Positions 17,674 to 25,410 of a stretch of 44,191 nucleotides of DNA are shown here, one piece after another (position 1 is the stretch's first letter; each line of letters starts with the position of its first letter). Location of the stretch: NCBI GenBank assembly GCA_902615435.1, contig CACMOZ010000002.1, positions 1 through 44,191 of the forward strand, written 5' to 3'. The position numbers and the translations under genes are program-made. This DNA is from an uncultured Pelagibacteraceae bacterium. GTDB lineage: Bacteria > Pseudomonadota > Alphaproteobacteria > Pelagibacterales > Pelagibacteraceae. The notes under the pieces are model-generated. The model saw only the letters and a list, made by a program, of their open reading frames with translations. It did no database searches and had not been told where the DNA came from.

Positions 17674-19241
17674 TAATTATTGCTTATTTTATCTTTCATT
17701 AACTCAATTGTCTCTTTCAATCCGAAAAAACTGACAAAATAACCCATCCTGGGACCATTTTCTTCTCCAAATACTACCTCGTAAATTAATTTAAACCAGT
17801 CTCTTAGATTTTGTTCGTACCCGTTTTCTTTACCTGTAGCGTAAACAACAGTTTGTATTTCTTCTGGTTTTAAGTTTTGTTTAATTTCAGATAATTTTTT
17901 AACAAGATTTTCTAACGCTTTCTTCTCATTTGATGAAGGCCTTTTAAATTTTTTGTTTGGTTCAACTTTGTCTTTAAAATAATTTATAGCATACTCTGTT
18001 AATCCATCTAATATGGGATAATCTTTAGGTTTTATTTCTTTATGAAATCTATTTATAAACTTCCATAAAATTTCTTTATTATCTGCATTACTAGATCCAA
18101 CTAAATTCAATAACATCGAAAAAGACATTGCAATTTTCTCTGTTGGTGGTTTTCCATTGTGTACATGCCAAACTGGATTTAAAATTTTATCTTTTTCTTT
18201 TTGATTTGGATATTTTTCTATGCTTGTTAAATACTCATCAACTGTTTTAGGTACAACCTCTGCGTAAAGTTTTTTTGCTCTTTTTGGATTGGGGTACATA
18301 TAAAGAGATAAACTCTCTGGTGATGCATATCTCAGCCACTGATCTATAGAAATTCCGTTTCCTTTTGATTTAGAAATTTTCTCCCCTTTTTCGTCTAAAA
18401 AAAGTTCATAGGCGAAACCATTAGGAGGATTCTTTCCAAGAGTTTTACAAATCTTATTAGACAAAATTGCGCTCTCAGTTAAATCTTTGCCGTACATTTC
18501 AAAATCAACATCAAAAGTAAACCATCTCATTGCCCAGTCTACTTTCCACTGCAATTTACATTTACCATCTAAAATACTTGTCTCTATTTTTTCTCCCTTA
18601 TTATCAAAAATTGCTTTTCCAGTTTTATTGTCTATTTCAAGCAATGGTATTTCTAATACCTTTCCCGTTTTTGGACAAATCGGTAAAAATGGACAATATG
18701 TTTTTTTTCTTTCTTCTCGCAGAGTTGGAAGAATAATATTCATTACCTCTTCATATTTTTCTGCAACCCTCATCAGAGATTTATTAAAGACACCGTTTTT
18801 GTAATTTTCTGTTGAGCTTTTGAAAGTGAATTTAAATTTAAATTTATTTAAAAATTCTTTGAGCATCTCATTATTATGCTCACCAAAACTATTAAATTTT
18901 TTAAATGGATCTGGAATATTAGTTAAAGGTTTACCTAGATTGTCTTTCAAAACTTGATCATTAGGAATATTGTCAGGAACTTTTCTTAAACCGTCCATGT
19001 CATCAGAAAAAGTAATAAGCTCATAATTTAATTTTTTTATATGATTAAGAGCATTAATCATCATAGTAGTCCTAGCTACCTCACCAAACGTTCCTATATG
19101 TGGTAATCCACTTGGCCCATAACCTGTTTGAAACGTTATTATGCCCTTTTTTTTTATAATATCTCTTCTATCTTTTAACAGCTTTCTAATTTCTACAAAT
19201 GGCCAGGATGAAGTAGATTGAATTAAGTTATTATCCAGCAT
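17673..19241 (-). CDS. lysK: Lysine--tRNA ligase, class I
   Basis: This 522-residue enzyme charges tRNA-Lys. It is the archaeal-type class I LysRS also used by many alphaproteobacteria instead of the class II enzyme. The HIGH-type motif is GLPHIGTF at residues 45-52, and the KMSKS-type motif is KISKS at 288-292. A CPFLPICPKTGK segment near 183-194 corresponds to a cysteine-containing insertion. The C-terminal alpha-helical domain would recognise the anticodon. The length is normal. The ATG faces trkH across a 92-bp divergent spacer, which must hold both promoters. pyrD overlaps its stop by 1 nt. Confidence 0.95.
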   Translation of the reverse strand: MLDNNLIQSTSSWPFVEIRKLLKDRRDIIKKKGIITFQTGYGPSGLPHIGTFGEVARTTMMINALNHIKKLNYELITFSDDMDGLRKVPDNIPNDQVLKDNLGKPLTNIPDPFKKFNSFGEHNNEMLKEFLNKFKFKFTFKSSTENYKNGVFNKSLMRVAEKYEEVMNIILPTLREERKKTYCPFLPICPKTGKVLEIPLLEIDNKTGKAIFDNKGEKIETSILDGKCKLQWKVDWAMRWFTFDVDFEMYGKDLTESAILSNKICKTLGKNPPNGFAYELFLDEKGEKISKSKGNGISIDQWLRYASPESLSLYMYPNPKRAKKLYAEVVPKTVDEYLTSIEKYPNQKEKDKILNPVWHVHNGKPPTEKIAMSFSMLLNLVGSSNADNKEILWKFINRFHKEIKPKDYPILDGLTEYAINYFKDKVEPNKKFKRPSSNEKKALENLVKKLSEIKQNLKPEEIQTVVYATGKENGYEQNLRDWFKLIYEVVFGEENGPRMGYFVSFFGLKETIELMKDKISNN

Positions 19242-19333
19242 AGGTATGGTTTATTAAATTTTATATGCAAAATACAGATATAATTACGTCATATTAAGTT
19301 GAATTTTAAAACTATTTAAATAATCTCATTTTA

Positions 19334-20782
19334 ATGGCCAGTAACAAAACAGTTTTTTTCTTAATCGGAGTATTACTAATCGTGTTGGGGGTTTCAATGC
19401 TAGCACCGTATACTATGCAAATTTTATATAATGAAAATAGTCACAGCTTTATCTCATCATCTTTTGTAACAATATTTATTGGTATTTTATGCATATTAGC
19501 TAATCTTGAAAAAGATTTTAAATTAAATCTCAGACAAACTTTTTTATTCTCAACACTTGCCTGGGTTACTGTTGCAATCTTTGGAAGTCTGCCTTTTATA
19601 TTATCCAACCAAACATTTTCATTTAGTGATGCATTTTTCGAAAGTATGTCAGGTATAACTACTACTGGAGCGACAATAATATCTGACTTAGATAATAGTC
19701 CTAAAAGTATTTTATTATGGAGAGCTATCATGCAATGGTTAGGTGGAATTGGTATTGTTGTAATGGCTATTACAATTCTACCATTATTAAAAGTTGGCGG
19801 AATGCAGCTTTTTAAAATGGAAGGTCCAGCCAGCACTGAAAAAATTTTACCAAGAACAATTGAAGTTGCAGCTATAATAATTTCTACTTACATCGCTCTT
19901 ACTTTATTTTGTGGTTTTTTTTACTGGATATTTGGAATGTCAGTTTTTGATAGCATTTGCCACGCGATGACAACTATAGCGACTGGTGGCTTTTCAACTC
20001 ATAATGACTCAATAGGATTTTTCAAAAATTCAAATATAGAAATTGTAGCATGTTTATTCATTATTTTGGGTAGTATACCCTTTATCTCATATTTGAAATT
20101 TACTCAGGGTAATAAAAAAATTTTCTTTCAAGACGTACAAATTAAGGGTTTGATATATTTATTGGCTTTTTCAATATTGGTGATGTTTCTTTATCTATTA
20201 TTTATAAATTATGAGAGCAATGTTTTAGAAAAAATTAGAATTTCTTCCTTTAACGTAATTTCTATATTATCGGGTACAGGTTATGTTACGGATGACTTTG
20301 GGTTATGGGGAAAATTTTCCCTAATTTTTTTTCTATTTTTAATGTTTATTGGTGGCTGTGCAGGATCTACTGCATGTGGAATTAAAATTTTTAGATTACA
20401 AATGCTTTTGATTTTTTTAAGAAACCAGGTAAAAAAATTAATTTACCCTAATAGTGTAATTATAACAAAATATAACCATCAAAAAATTTCTGATGATTTT
20501 ATAAGATCAGTAATTATATTTATTTTTTCTTTTTTGTTTATTTTTTTGATAATTGCCATGCTTCTTTCTATAAGTGGTTTAGATTTTGTGACATCCATAT
20601 CTGGGGCAGCGAGTTCAATTTCAAATGTTGGGCCGGGATTAGGTGAGATAATTGGACCTGATGGAAATTATGAAAGTTTGCCTGATTTATCAAAATGGAT
20701 TTTAGCGACAGGCATGTTGCTTGGAAGATTGGAATTATTTGCTGTCTTAGTTCTCTTCTTTCCATCTTTTTGGAGAAATTAA
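19334..20782 (+). CDS. trkH: Trk-type potassium uptake protein TrkH
   Basis: TrkH is the membrane channel subunit of the Trk K+ uptake system, normally gated by the NAD/ATP-binding protein TrkA. The 482-residue protein contains about ten to twelve hydrophobic segments and the repeated selectivity-filter-like loops: TTGATI (about residues 112-117), TIATGGFSTHN (about 213-223), and later SGTGYVTDDFG and SNVGPGLG. This is the expected fourfold M1-P-M2 layout. Length matches the TrkH family. TrkA is not encoded in the window. The AmpG-like gene follows after 3 nt, so the two share a transcript. Confidence 0.95.
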   Translation: MASNKTVFFLIGVLLIVLGVSMLAPYTMQILYNENSHSFISSSFVTIFIGILCILANLEKDFKLNLRQTFLFSTLAWVTVAIFGSLPFILSNQTFSFSDAFFESMSGITTTGATIISDLDNSPKSILLWRAIMQWLGGIGIVVMAITILPLLKVGGMQLFKMEGPASTEKILPRTIEVAAIIISTYIALTLFCGFFYWIFGMSVFDSICHAMTTIATGGFSTHNDSIGFFKNSNIEIVACLFIILGSIPFISYLKFTQGNKKIFFQDVQIKGLIYLLAFSILVMFLYLLFINYESNVLEKIRISSFNVISILSGTGYVTDDFGLWGKFSLIFFLFLMFIGGCAGSTACGIKIFRLQMLLIFLRNQVKKLIYPNSVIITKYNHQKISDDFIRSVIIFIFSFLFIFLIIAMLLSISGLDFVTSISGAASSISNVGPGLGEIIGPDGNYESLPDLSKWILATGMLLGRLELFAVLVLFFPSFWRN

Positions 20783-20785
20783 GTT

Positions 20786-22159
20786 ATGGAAATATATAAG
20801 AAACAATCGCTTGCTGAAACTTTCTCCGTTTATTTTGATCGTAGAATGATAAAAATATTATTGCTTGGTGCTATAAGTGGTTTTCCTTGGGTCATTATTG
20901 GAAGCAGTTTAAGTCTTTGGCTAAAAGAAGACGGCTTAAGCAGAAGCACTATAGGATGGGCTGGATTAATTTTTGCAGTTTATGCTTTTAATTACTTATG
21001 GGCTCCAATAATAGACAGAGTAAGGATTCCATGGTTAACAAATAAGATTGGACATAGGCGCGGATGGATAGTTTTTATGCAAACTATCATTCTGATAAGT
21101 TTAATTATTTGGAGTTTAATTAACCCGTCTACAAATTTAGCATTAGTTATTAGCATTGGATTAATAATTGCTGTTGCCTCAGCCACACAAGATATAACTG
21201 TTGATGCATTAAGAATTGAGCAAATTGGGGAAAACGAAGGGAAGTCTATGCAAGCTGGTGCCGCAATGGCAGTTGTAGGTTGGTGGACTGGATATAAATT
21301 AGGTGGTGTAGTGGCTCTTACTTCCGCAGAGTTATTCCAAAATTTTGGTTTTGAAAATTATTGGCAAATAACATTTCTTGTTTTAGGTACTATAATTATA
21401 GCCTGTAACATTGGTTTAATGTTTATAAACGAGCCTTTACAAACAGATAGAAGCGAATCTCAAAAAAGAACCGACAAAATGATTGAGGATAAATTAGGTG
21501 TTTCAAACCTATTAACAAAAATTGTCGCATGGCTTGCTGGAACAGTAGCTGGCCCTATTATCAGCTTTTTTAAAAAAAATGGTTTCAAAATAGCTTTAGC
21601 AATATTAGCTTTTATTTTTCTATTTAAAATCGGAGAAGCTTTTCTTGGCAGAATGTCAGTTATTTTTTATAAAGAAATAGGTTTCACAAAGACAGATATT
21701 GCATTGTATTCCAAAGGTCTTGGTTGGTTAACCACAGTAATTTTTACTCTTCTAGGTGGATTGTTTGCTATTAGATCTGGGGTTATCAAGGCGATGTTTG
21801 TCTCTGGAGTACTTATGGCCTCGACTAATTTACTTTTCTCATTATTAGCATGGTCAGGAAAATCAGAATTATTATTTGCTATTGCAGTTATATTTGATGA
21901 TATGGCAGCAGCATTTGCAACAGTAGCTTTTGTTGCTTTCATTTCGATGCTGGTGGATAGAACTTATACAGCAACTCAATATGCTTTATTAGCATCGATT
22001 GGAACAGCAGGCAGAACTACTTTGGCAGCATCGTCTGGGTCTTTGGTTGATTGGTTGAATGGAGATTGGGGTATTTTTTTTATAATTACAGCTTTAATGG
22101 TGATACCCTCTCTTATATTTCTTTACATGATCAGACATAAACTAAAACTAAATGACTAA
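20786..22159 (+). CDS. AmpG-like muropeptide MFS permease
   Basis: This 457-residue protein has about twelve to fourteen transmembrane segments and resembles the AmpG/PAT branch of the major facilitator superfamily. Supporting features are GAISGFPWVIIGSSLSLWL near residues 28-46, WAPIIDR, RRGWIVFMQ, and ASATQDITVDALRIE at about 131-145, which parallels the QD.x.DA.R motif of AmpG. AmpG imports anhydromuropeptides released from peptidoglycan so they can be recycled. The next gene encodes a cytoplasmic NlpC/P60 peptidase overlapping by 8 nt, which fits a recycling pair. The exact substrate is inferred. Confidence 0.85.
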   Translation: MEIYKKQSLAETFSVYFDRRMIKILLLGAISGFPWVIIGSSLSLWLKEDGLSRSTIGWAGLIFAVYAFNYLWAPIIDRVRIPWLTNKIGHRRGWIVFMQTIILISLIIWSLINPSTNLALVISIGLIIAVASATQDITVDALRIEQIGENEGKSMQAGAAMAVVGWWTGYKLGGVVALTSAELFQNFGFENYWQITFLVLGTIIIACNIGLMFINEPLQTDRSESQKRTDKMIEDKLGVSNLLTKIVAWLAGTVAGPIISFFKKNGFKIALAILAFIFLFKIGEAFLGRMSVIFYKEIGFTKTDIALYSKGLGWLTTVIFTLLGGLFAIRSGVIKAMFVSGVLMASTNLLFSLLAWSGKSELLFAIAVIFDDMAAAFATVAFVAFISMLVDRTYTATQYALLASIGTAGRTTLAASSGSLVDWLNGDWGIFFIITALMVIPSLIFLYMIRHKLKLND

Positions 22160-22892
22160 ATATTTTACCAGCATTACTCCCATTGTGAATATTTATAAAA
22201 AACCTTCAAAGAAATCAGAGGTAGTCAGTCAGATGATTTATGGTGATAGTTTTTCTATAATCAAGAAAACTTTTAAATGGCTTAAAATCAAAACAAAAGA
22301 GGATAATTATATTGGTCATATTCAAAATAAAAGTTATTCTGATTATTTGAAACCAACACATAAAATTGATGTTTTAAAAACTTCAATCTATAAGTTGCCA
22401 AATAAACTCAAGAAAATAAATATTTTACCTTTTAATTCAAAAATTAAAGTAACTAAAAATAAAAGAAAATTTTTAAAATTTGAAAAGGGATGGATAGATA
22501 AAAATTGTGTAAAACCGATAAACTTTAAAGAAAAAGACATATTTAAAAAAATTAAAATTTTTAAAAAAATAAAGTATAAATGGGGAGGAAAATCTTATAA
22601 AGGAATTGACTGCTCAGCGCTAGTTCAAATATGTTTGAATTTTAACAATCAATATTGTCCAAGGGACTCGAAAGATCAAGCTAGGTATTTTAAAAGAAAT
22701 ATTAAATTAAAGAATATAAAAAAGAATAATATAATTTTTTGGAAGGGGCATGTTGCTGTAGCTCTTTCTAATAAAAAACTTATACATGCATATGGACCGC
22801 TAAAAAAAACAGTAGTAATGGATTTACAACATACAATCGATAGAATAAAGAAAACTGCAAATTTAAAGATTATTTGTATAAAAAAAATATGA
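22152..22892 (+). CDS. NlpC/P60 peptidase with SH3-like domains
   Basis: The C-terminal domain (about residues 130-246) is a papain-like NlpC/P60 fold with GIDCSALVQ (catalytic C154), GHVAVAL (H200) and a later HAYG (H213). The N-terminal half (about 5-125) forms two SH3b-like modules. NlpC/P60 enzymes cut gamma-D-Glu-diaminopimelate or related links in peptidoglycan peptides. There is no signal peptide, so it should work in the cytoplasm on imported muropeptides, consistent with overlapping the AmpG-like permease gene by 8 nt. The 246-residue size is close to the DapD-linked cytoplasmic NlpC proteins of alphaproteobacteria. The methyltransferase that follows overlaps by 4 nt. Confidence 0.88.
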   Translation: MTKYFTSITPIVNIYKKPSKKSEVVSQMIYGDSFSIIKKTFKWLKIKTKEDNYIGHIQNKSYSDYLKPTHKIDVLKTSIYKLPNKLKKINILPFNSKIKVTKNKRKFLKFEKGWIDKNCVKPINFKEKDIFKKIKIFKKIKYKWGGKSYKGIDCSALVQICLNFNNQYCPRDSKDQARYFKRNIKLKNIKKNNIIFWKGHVAVALSNKKLIHAYGPLKKTVVMDLQHTIDRIKKTANLKIICIKKI

Positions 22893-24034
22893 TTAAAAAT
22901 AAACTTTTTTTAAAAAAAATTGTATCTTACCTTCCAATTTTCCTCAGTCAGTACATAAGAAAAATATATTATAAATTTATAAATATAACCTATTTTATAC
23001 CAATTGAAGAGAAGGATACTCCAGAAAAAATTAAAAACAAAAAAAGTTATAGACTTAATATTAAAAATTTTAAAAGATTTAAAAATCAATATAATTTTTT
23101 TTTAGTATTTAAAGATAGATCAATAAAAGATTATTCCTCGAAAAAATTACAAATAATTAAAAATTTAATTTACACGAATAACGGAGAGATTGCCTATGAT
23201 GGAGATAACCCCTTTAATATAGAAATCGTTTCAAAAAATATATTGGATTTTTACTCAAAAAATAATGATATTGAAAAATACCCATATAGATTTTTTTATA
23301 TTAAAGATAAATTTAAGGTTCTTAATATTGGTGCTATGCATAGATCTTACAATTTTAATGGAACTTTTTCTCTTCCATCAGGTGGAACTAGTATAGGAGA
23401 TGGTGGTCCTGTTGAAAATAGATTACAATTTATACCAGACTTAAAAGGGAAATCTTTTTTAGACATTGGTTCTGAAGAAGGCTACGCAGTGTTTGAAGCT
23501 ATAAAAAAAAATGCTAAATTTGCTAAAGGACTAAATATAAATGAAACTAAAGAATATGATTTTTTTCCTGATTATTTAAGACCTGATGATATTACTTCAA
23601 GACGCAGGGTAGAAATAGATAAAACTCAAAAATTTTTGATGAAAGAATATAATCTAGAAAATAGTGATCAAATAAAATTTGAATATGATAACATATATAA
23701 TCTAGCTGAAGAAAAATATGACTTTGTTTTCTGTTTTGGTGTTCTTTATCACTTAAAAAACCCTTACCTTGCTTTAGAAAATCTTTTTAAAATAACTAAC
23801 GAAACTTTAATCATTGAGACTCAAGGAATCAAAAGTGAGAAATATCTTAACGCAGGAGTTTCAATGGAAGATGGTTTTATAAGACACTCCTCTAAAGCTC
23901 TTGTTTATTTATTAAAAAGAGCAGGATTTAAAAAGGTTGAAGTTTTAAAAGATGCTTACGATAAGAAAACTCTAATTGAAACGTATAAAAATGTTTCTAA
24001 TGTACAAAACATAGTGTTGAAGGCTGAAAAGTAA
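22889..24034 (+). CDS. SAM-dependent methyltransferase (CmoB/DUF1698-like)
   Basis: The 381-residue product has a Rossmann-type methyltransferase domain in its second half: motif I FLDIGSEEGYAVFEA near residues 190-204, and VFCFGVLYHLKNPYLALENL near 280-300. This resembles CmoB and DUF1698 proteins (DIGxNxGY and GVLYHLRxP). The N-terminal 180 residues are Lys/Tyr/Phe-rich and not recognisable to me. I chose ATG 22889, which overlaps the preceding stop (ATGA), rather than a TTG 15 nt upstream. The target is unknown; tRNA modification or a glycan/lipid acceptor are both possible. It is the last gene before the tRNA-linked accessory segment. Confidence 0.8.
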   Translation: MIKNKLFLKKIVSYLPIFLSQYIRKIYYKFINITYFIPIEEKDTPEKIKNKKSYRLNIKNFKRFKNQYNFFLVFKDRSIKDYSSKKLQIIKNLIYTNNGEIAYDGDNPFNIEIVSKNILDFYSKNNDIEKYPYRFFYIKDKFKVLNIGAMHRSYNFNGTFSLPSGGTSIGDGGPVENRLQFIPDLKGKSFLDIGSEEGYAVFEAIKKNAKFAKGLNINETKEYDFFPDYLRPDDITSRRRVEIDKTQKFLMKEYNLENSDQIKFEYDNIYNLAEEKYDFVFCFGVLYHLKNPYLALENLFKITNETLIIETQGIKSEKYLNAGVSMEDGFIRHSSKALVYLLKRAGFKKVEVLKDAYDKKTLIETYKNVSNVQNIVLKAEK

Positions 24035-24064
24035 ATACTTGAAAATATTTTATTTTTAAAAGGC

Positions 24065-24096
24065 AAAGGCAGTTTCAGTCTCCCTCCACTGCCTTT
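24065..24096 (-). terminator. Stem-loop, probable terminator
   Basis: AAAGGCAG (24065-24072) pairs perfectly with CTGCCTTT (24089-24096), giving an 8-bp stem with a 16-nt loop. Read on the minus strand, the stem is followed by GCCTTTT and then A/T-rich sequence, a weak but plausible Rho-independent tail. On the plus strand the stem is followed by A residues, so termination of the methyltransferase transcript is less obvious, although bidirectional action is possible. It lies downstream of the tRNA-Ser fragment and may be the original terminator of the tRNA-Ser transcript. Confidence 0.45.
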
Positions 24097-24164
24097 AAAA
24101 ATAAATTAAACGATTCGGACTTTAAGCTTAAGACTCTTTTTAGTTGAATGTGGATATAAAAAGC

Positions 24165-24238
24165 TGGCGGAGAGAGAGGGATTCGAACCCTCGAAACGGT
24201 TTCCCGTTTACACGCTTTCCAAGCGTGCGCCTTCAACC
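24165..24238 (-). pseudogene. Truncated tRNA-Ser(GGA) copy (3' 74 nt)
   Basis: This 74-bp stretch is identical, base for base, to nucleotides 17-90 of the intact tRNA-Ser at 25411-25484, including the anticodon stem-loop, variable arm, T arm, 3' acceptor strand and CCA. The first 16 nt (5' acceptor strand and part of the D arm) are replaced by unrelated sequence that cannot pair with the 3' acceptor strand, so no functional tRNA can form. The identity stops exactly at the CCA end on one side. The arrangement matches the att remnant left by an element integrated into a tRNA gene. Confidence 0.9.
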
Positions 24239-24298
24239 CAGCCTTCTAGAGTTATTGATTAGCGCAAAGTTTTTTGTGCAAATTTTAAAAAAGTAGAG

Positions 24299-24326
24299 CT
24301 GCTGGCGCCCATGCGGAGTCCAACTT
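24299..24326 (-). repeat. 28-bp imperfect motif, copy B
   Basis: This site matches copy A at 25342-25369 in the same orientation at 20 of 28 positions without gaps, with a conserved core read as GCGCCCAT/ACGCCCAT on the plus strand. Both copies can form a small hairpin (here CGC-CCAT-GCG flanked by TGG/CCA). It starts 6 bp beyond the stop of the 78-aa gene and about 60 bp from the truncated tRNA copy. Confidence 0.5.
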
Positions 24327-24331
24327 TTAAC

Positions 24332-24568
24332 TTAAAAAAATTGTACCCAAATTATTGTAATCTCCAAAATTAATAAAAGAGCAGCAGCCAAAAAACATAT
24401 AATCATCTCTGAAGTTTTTGGGGTAGTTACTGCTCGTCTTATTAAAAGAATAATAATCAGAGGCCATAGAATTAGAATTACAAAAAAAGCTATAAACACT
24501 CCAAAGTTTAGAGATAATTCTCCTAAATCGTAATCGAGAATTGAATTGATTATGTCTCTAAGTGTCAT
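24332..24568 (-). CDS. Small two-helix membrane protein (78 aa)
   Basis: I do not recognise this protein. Its 78 residues contain two long hydrophobic helices, at about residues 20-44 and 55-75, separated by a short basic loop (IRRAVTTPKTSE). The N-terminal 18 residues are polar and amphipathic (MTLRDIINSILDYDLGEL). The positive-inside rule would place the RR-containing loop in the cytoplasm. It lies 20 nt downstream of the 104-aa gene, in the same direction, as the last gene of the tRNA-linked segment. A role as a membrane anchor, holin-like protein or small toxin cannot be told apart from sequence alone. Confidence 0.65.
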   Translation of the reverse strand: MTLRDIINSILDYDLGELSLNFGVFIAFFVILILWPLIIILLIRRAVTTPKTSEMIICFLAAALLLILEITIIWVQFF

Positions 24569-24588
24569 TTTTAAAATGCAAGATCAGA

Positions 24589-24903
24589 TTACAAACAGTC
24601 CACTTTATAGCTACCTGCTGTTCCTGTCTTATTATCTTTACTATTTACTGTGAATGATTTGGAGCTTAAGTCAAAGAAAACATCGTAAACCGTCTTTTTA
24701 GTTTTTAATGTTCCAGCAAAGTAAGACTGATCTTTATTTGTAATTTTATATTTGTCGATGTCACCATTTGCAAATATCTGGTATATATATTTTTTATCTA
24801 CTGTAATAATACTCTTGCCGCATTTTAAGCCTGCAACTACTTCACTATTGCTATTTATACTCCACAATGAAATTAGAGTAATAATTATCAAAAATTTTTT
24901 CAT
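24589..24903 (-). CDS. Small secreted protein (104 aa)
   Basis: Residues 1-20 form a Sec signal peptide (MKKFLIIITLISLWSINSNS), leaving a mature protein of about 84 residues. It has two cysteines, at about 28 and 103, that could form a disulfide, and an alternating pattern (VYDVFFDLSS, SFTVNSKD) suggesting a small beta-rich fold. I cannot assign a family. It begins 3 nt after the stop of the 144-aa gene, so the two are cotranscribed. Both neighbours within the tRNA-linked segment are also exported or membrane-located, suggesting cell-envelope cargo. Confidence 0.7.
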   Translation of the reverse strand: MKKFLIIITLISLWSINSNSEVVAGLKCGKSIITVDKKYIYQIFANGDIDKYKITNKDQSYFAGTLKTKKTVYDVFFDLSSKSFTVNSKDNKTGTAGSYKVDCL

Positions 24904-24906
24904 AAT

Positions 24907-25341
24907 CTAAAATTTTTTCTTAGCAACTCTGCAATCGTATCTAAGAGTGAATGGGCTTCCATACGAGGAGTCTCTACCTACTACTTTTGAATAAACATCT
25001 TTAACAAGGACTCCTGTAATTCTGTTTAACTTCCAACTTTTTTTTAATTTAATAGTACCCTTTGGCCCTTTAAGGTCCTCTACCCATGTTATCTTTATTA
25101 TTTCATCATCAAATCTATCAGCTTTTCCTCCAGCAAAAAATTTTCTAGCTTCATCAATTGTAACAACTGTATCTTGCGAAATAATGTGATAATTCTCATT
25201 GTTAGAACTTAACTTCCTTACACTTCCATCCGACATAGAGTCGTATGCATCTTTGAATGAGCAATTAAGCTTTACTGCTTTAGCGTAACTTATTTCACTA
25301 ATGAGTAAACTTAAAATTATGATAATAAAAAATTTTTTCAT
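24907..25341 (-). CDS. Small secreted protein (144 aa)
   Basis: The true start is the ATG at 25341, which gives a Sec signal peptide (MKKFFIIIILSLLISEISYA) and a mature protein of about 124 residues. The reading frame stays open further upstream, but those codons run through tRNA-Ser and are not protein-coding. The mature part has two cysteines (near residues 27 and 138), many charged residues and no membrane segment. The N-terminus resembles that of the 104-aa neighbour, but beyond the signal peptide I see no clear similarity. Copy A of the 28-bp motif directly abuts the start codon, and no Shine-Dalgarno sequence is visible. The function is unknown. Confidence 0.7.
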   Translation of the reverse strand: MKKFFIIIILSLLISEISYAKAVKLNCSFKDAYDSMSDGSVRKLSSNNENYHIISQDTVVTIDEARKFFAGGKADRFDDEIIKITWVEDLKGPKGTIKLKKSWKLNRITGVLVKDVYSKVVGRDSSYGSPFTLRYDCRVAKKKF

Positions 25342-25369
25342 CTGTTGACGCCCATATGGCGACCAAATC
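25342..25369 (-). repeat. 28-bp imperfect motif, copy A
   Basis: This copy abuts the start codon of the 144-aa secreted protein and so lies in its leader. It can fold as CGCC-CATAT-GGCG with flanking TTG/CAA pairs. It shares 20 of 28 positions with copy B (24299-24326) in the same orientation. It lies about 42 bp from the CCA end of the intact tRNA-Ser. It may be a repeat of the element's ends, a regulatory RNA structure, or a dispersed genomic repeat. Confidence 0.5.
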
Positions 25370-25410
25370 ATTTTATTATATATTTCAGGTTGTGCAAGAT
25401 CATTAAATAA

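Larger units (their letters stand above)
24097..24331. other. Non-coding spacer of the accessory segment
   Basis: Between the methyltransferase stop (24034) and the end of the first small gene (24332) no protein gene is supported. The stretch holds the stem-loop at 24065-24096, a TTAAGCTTAA palindrome at about 24123-24132, the 74-bp tRNA-Ser copy at 24165-24238, and one copy of a 28-bp motif at 24299-24326. The remaining sequence is A/T-rich with no recognisable signal. Confidence 0.6.

Noticed and set aside
19441-19836. 131-codon minus-strand reading frame opposite trkH
   Set aside because: It lies wholly within the conserved trkH coding region and shows no protein-family pattern.
24165-24331. 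A second functional tRNA-Ser or a tmRNA-like gene
   Set aside because: The 5' acceptor strand and part of the D arm are absent and the flanking sequence cannot pair with the 3' acceptor strand; no tag-coding region is visible.
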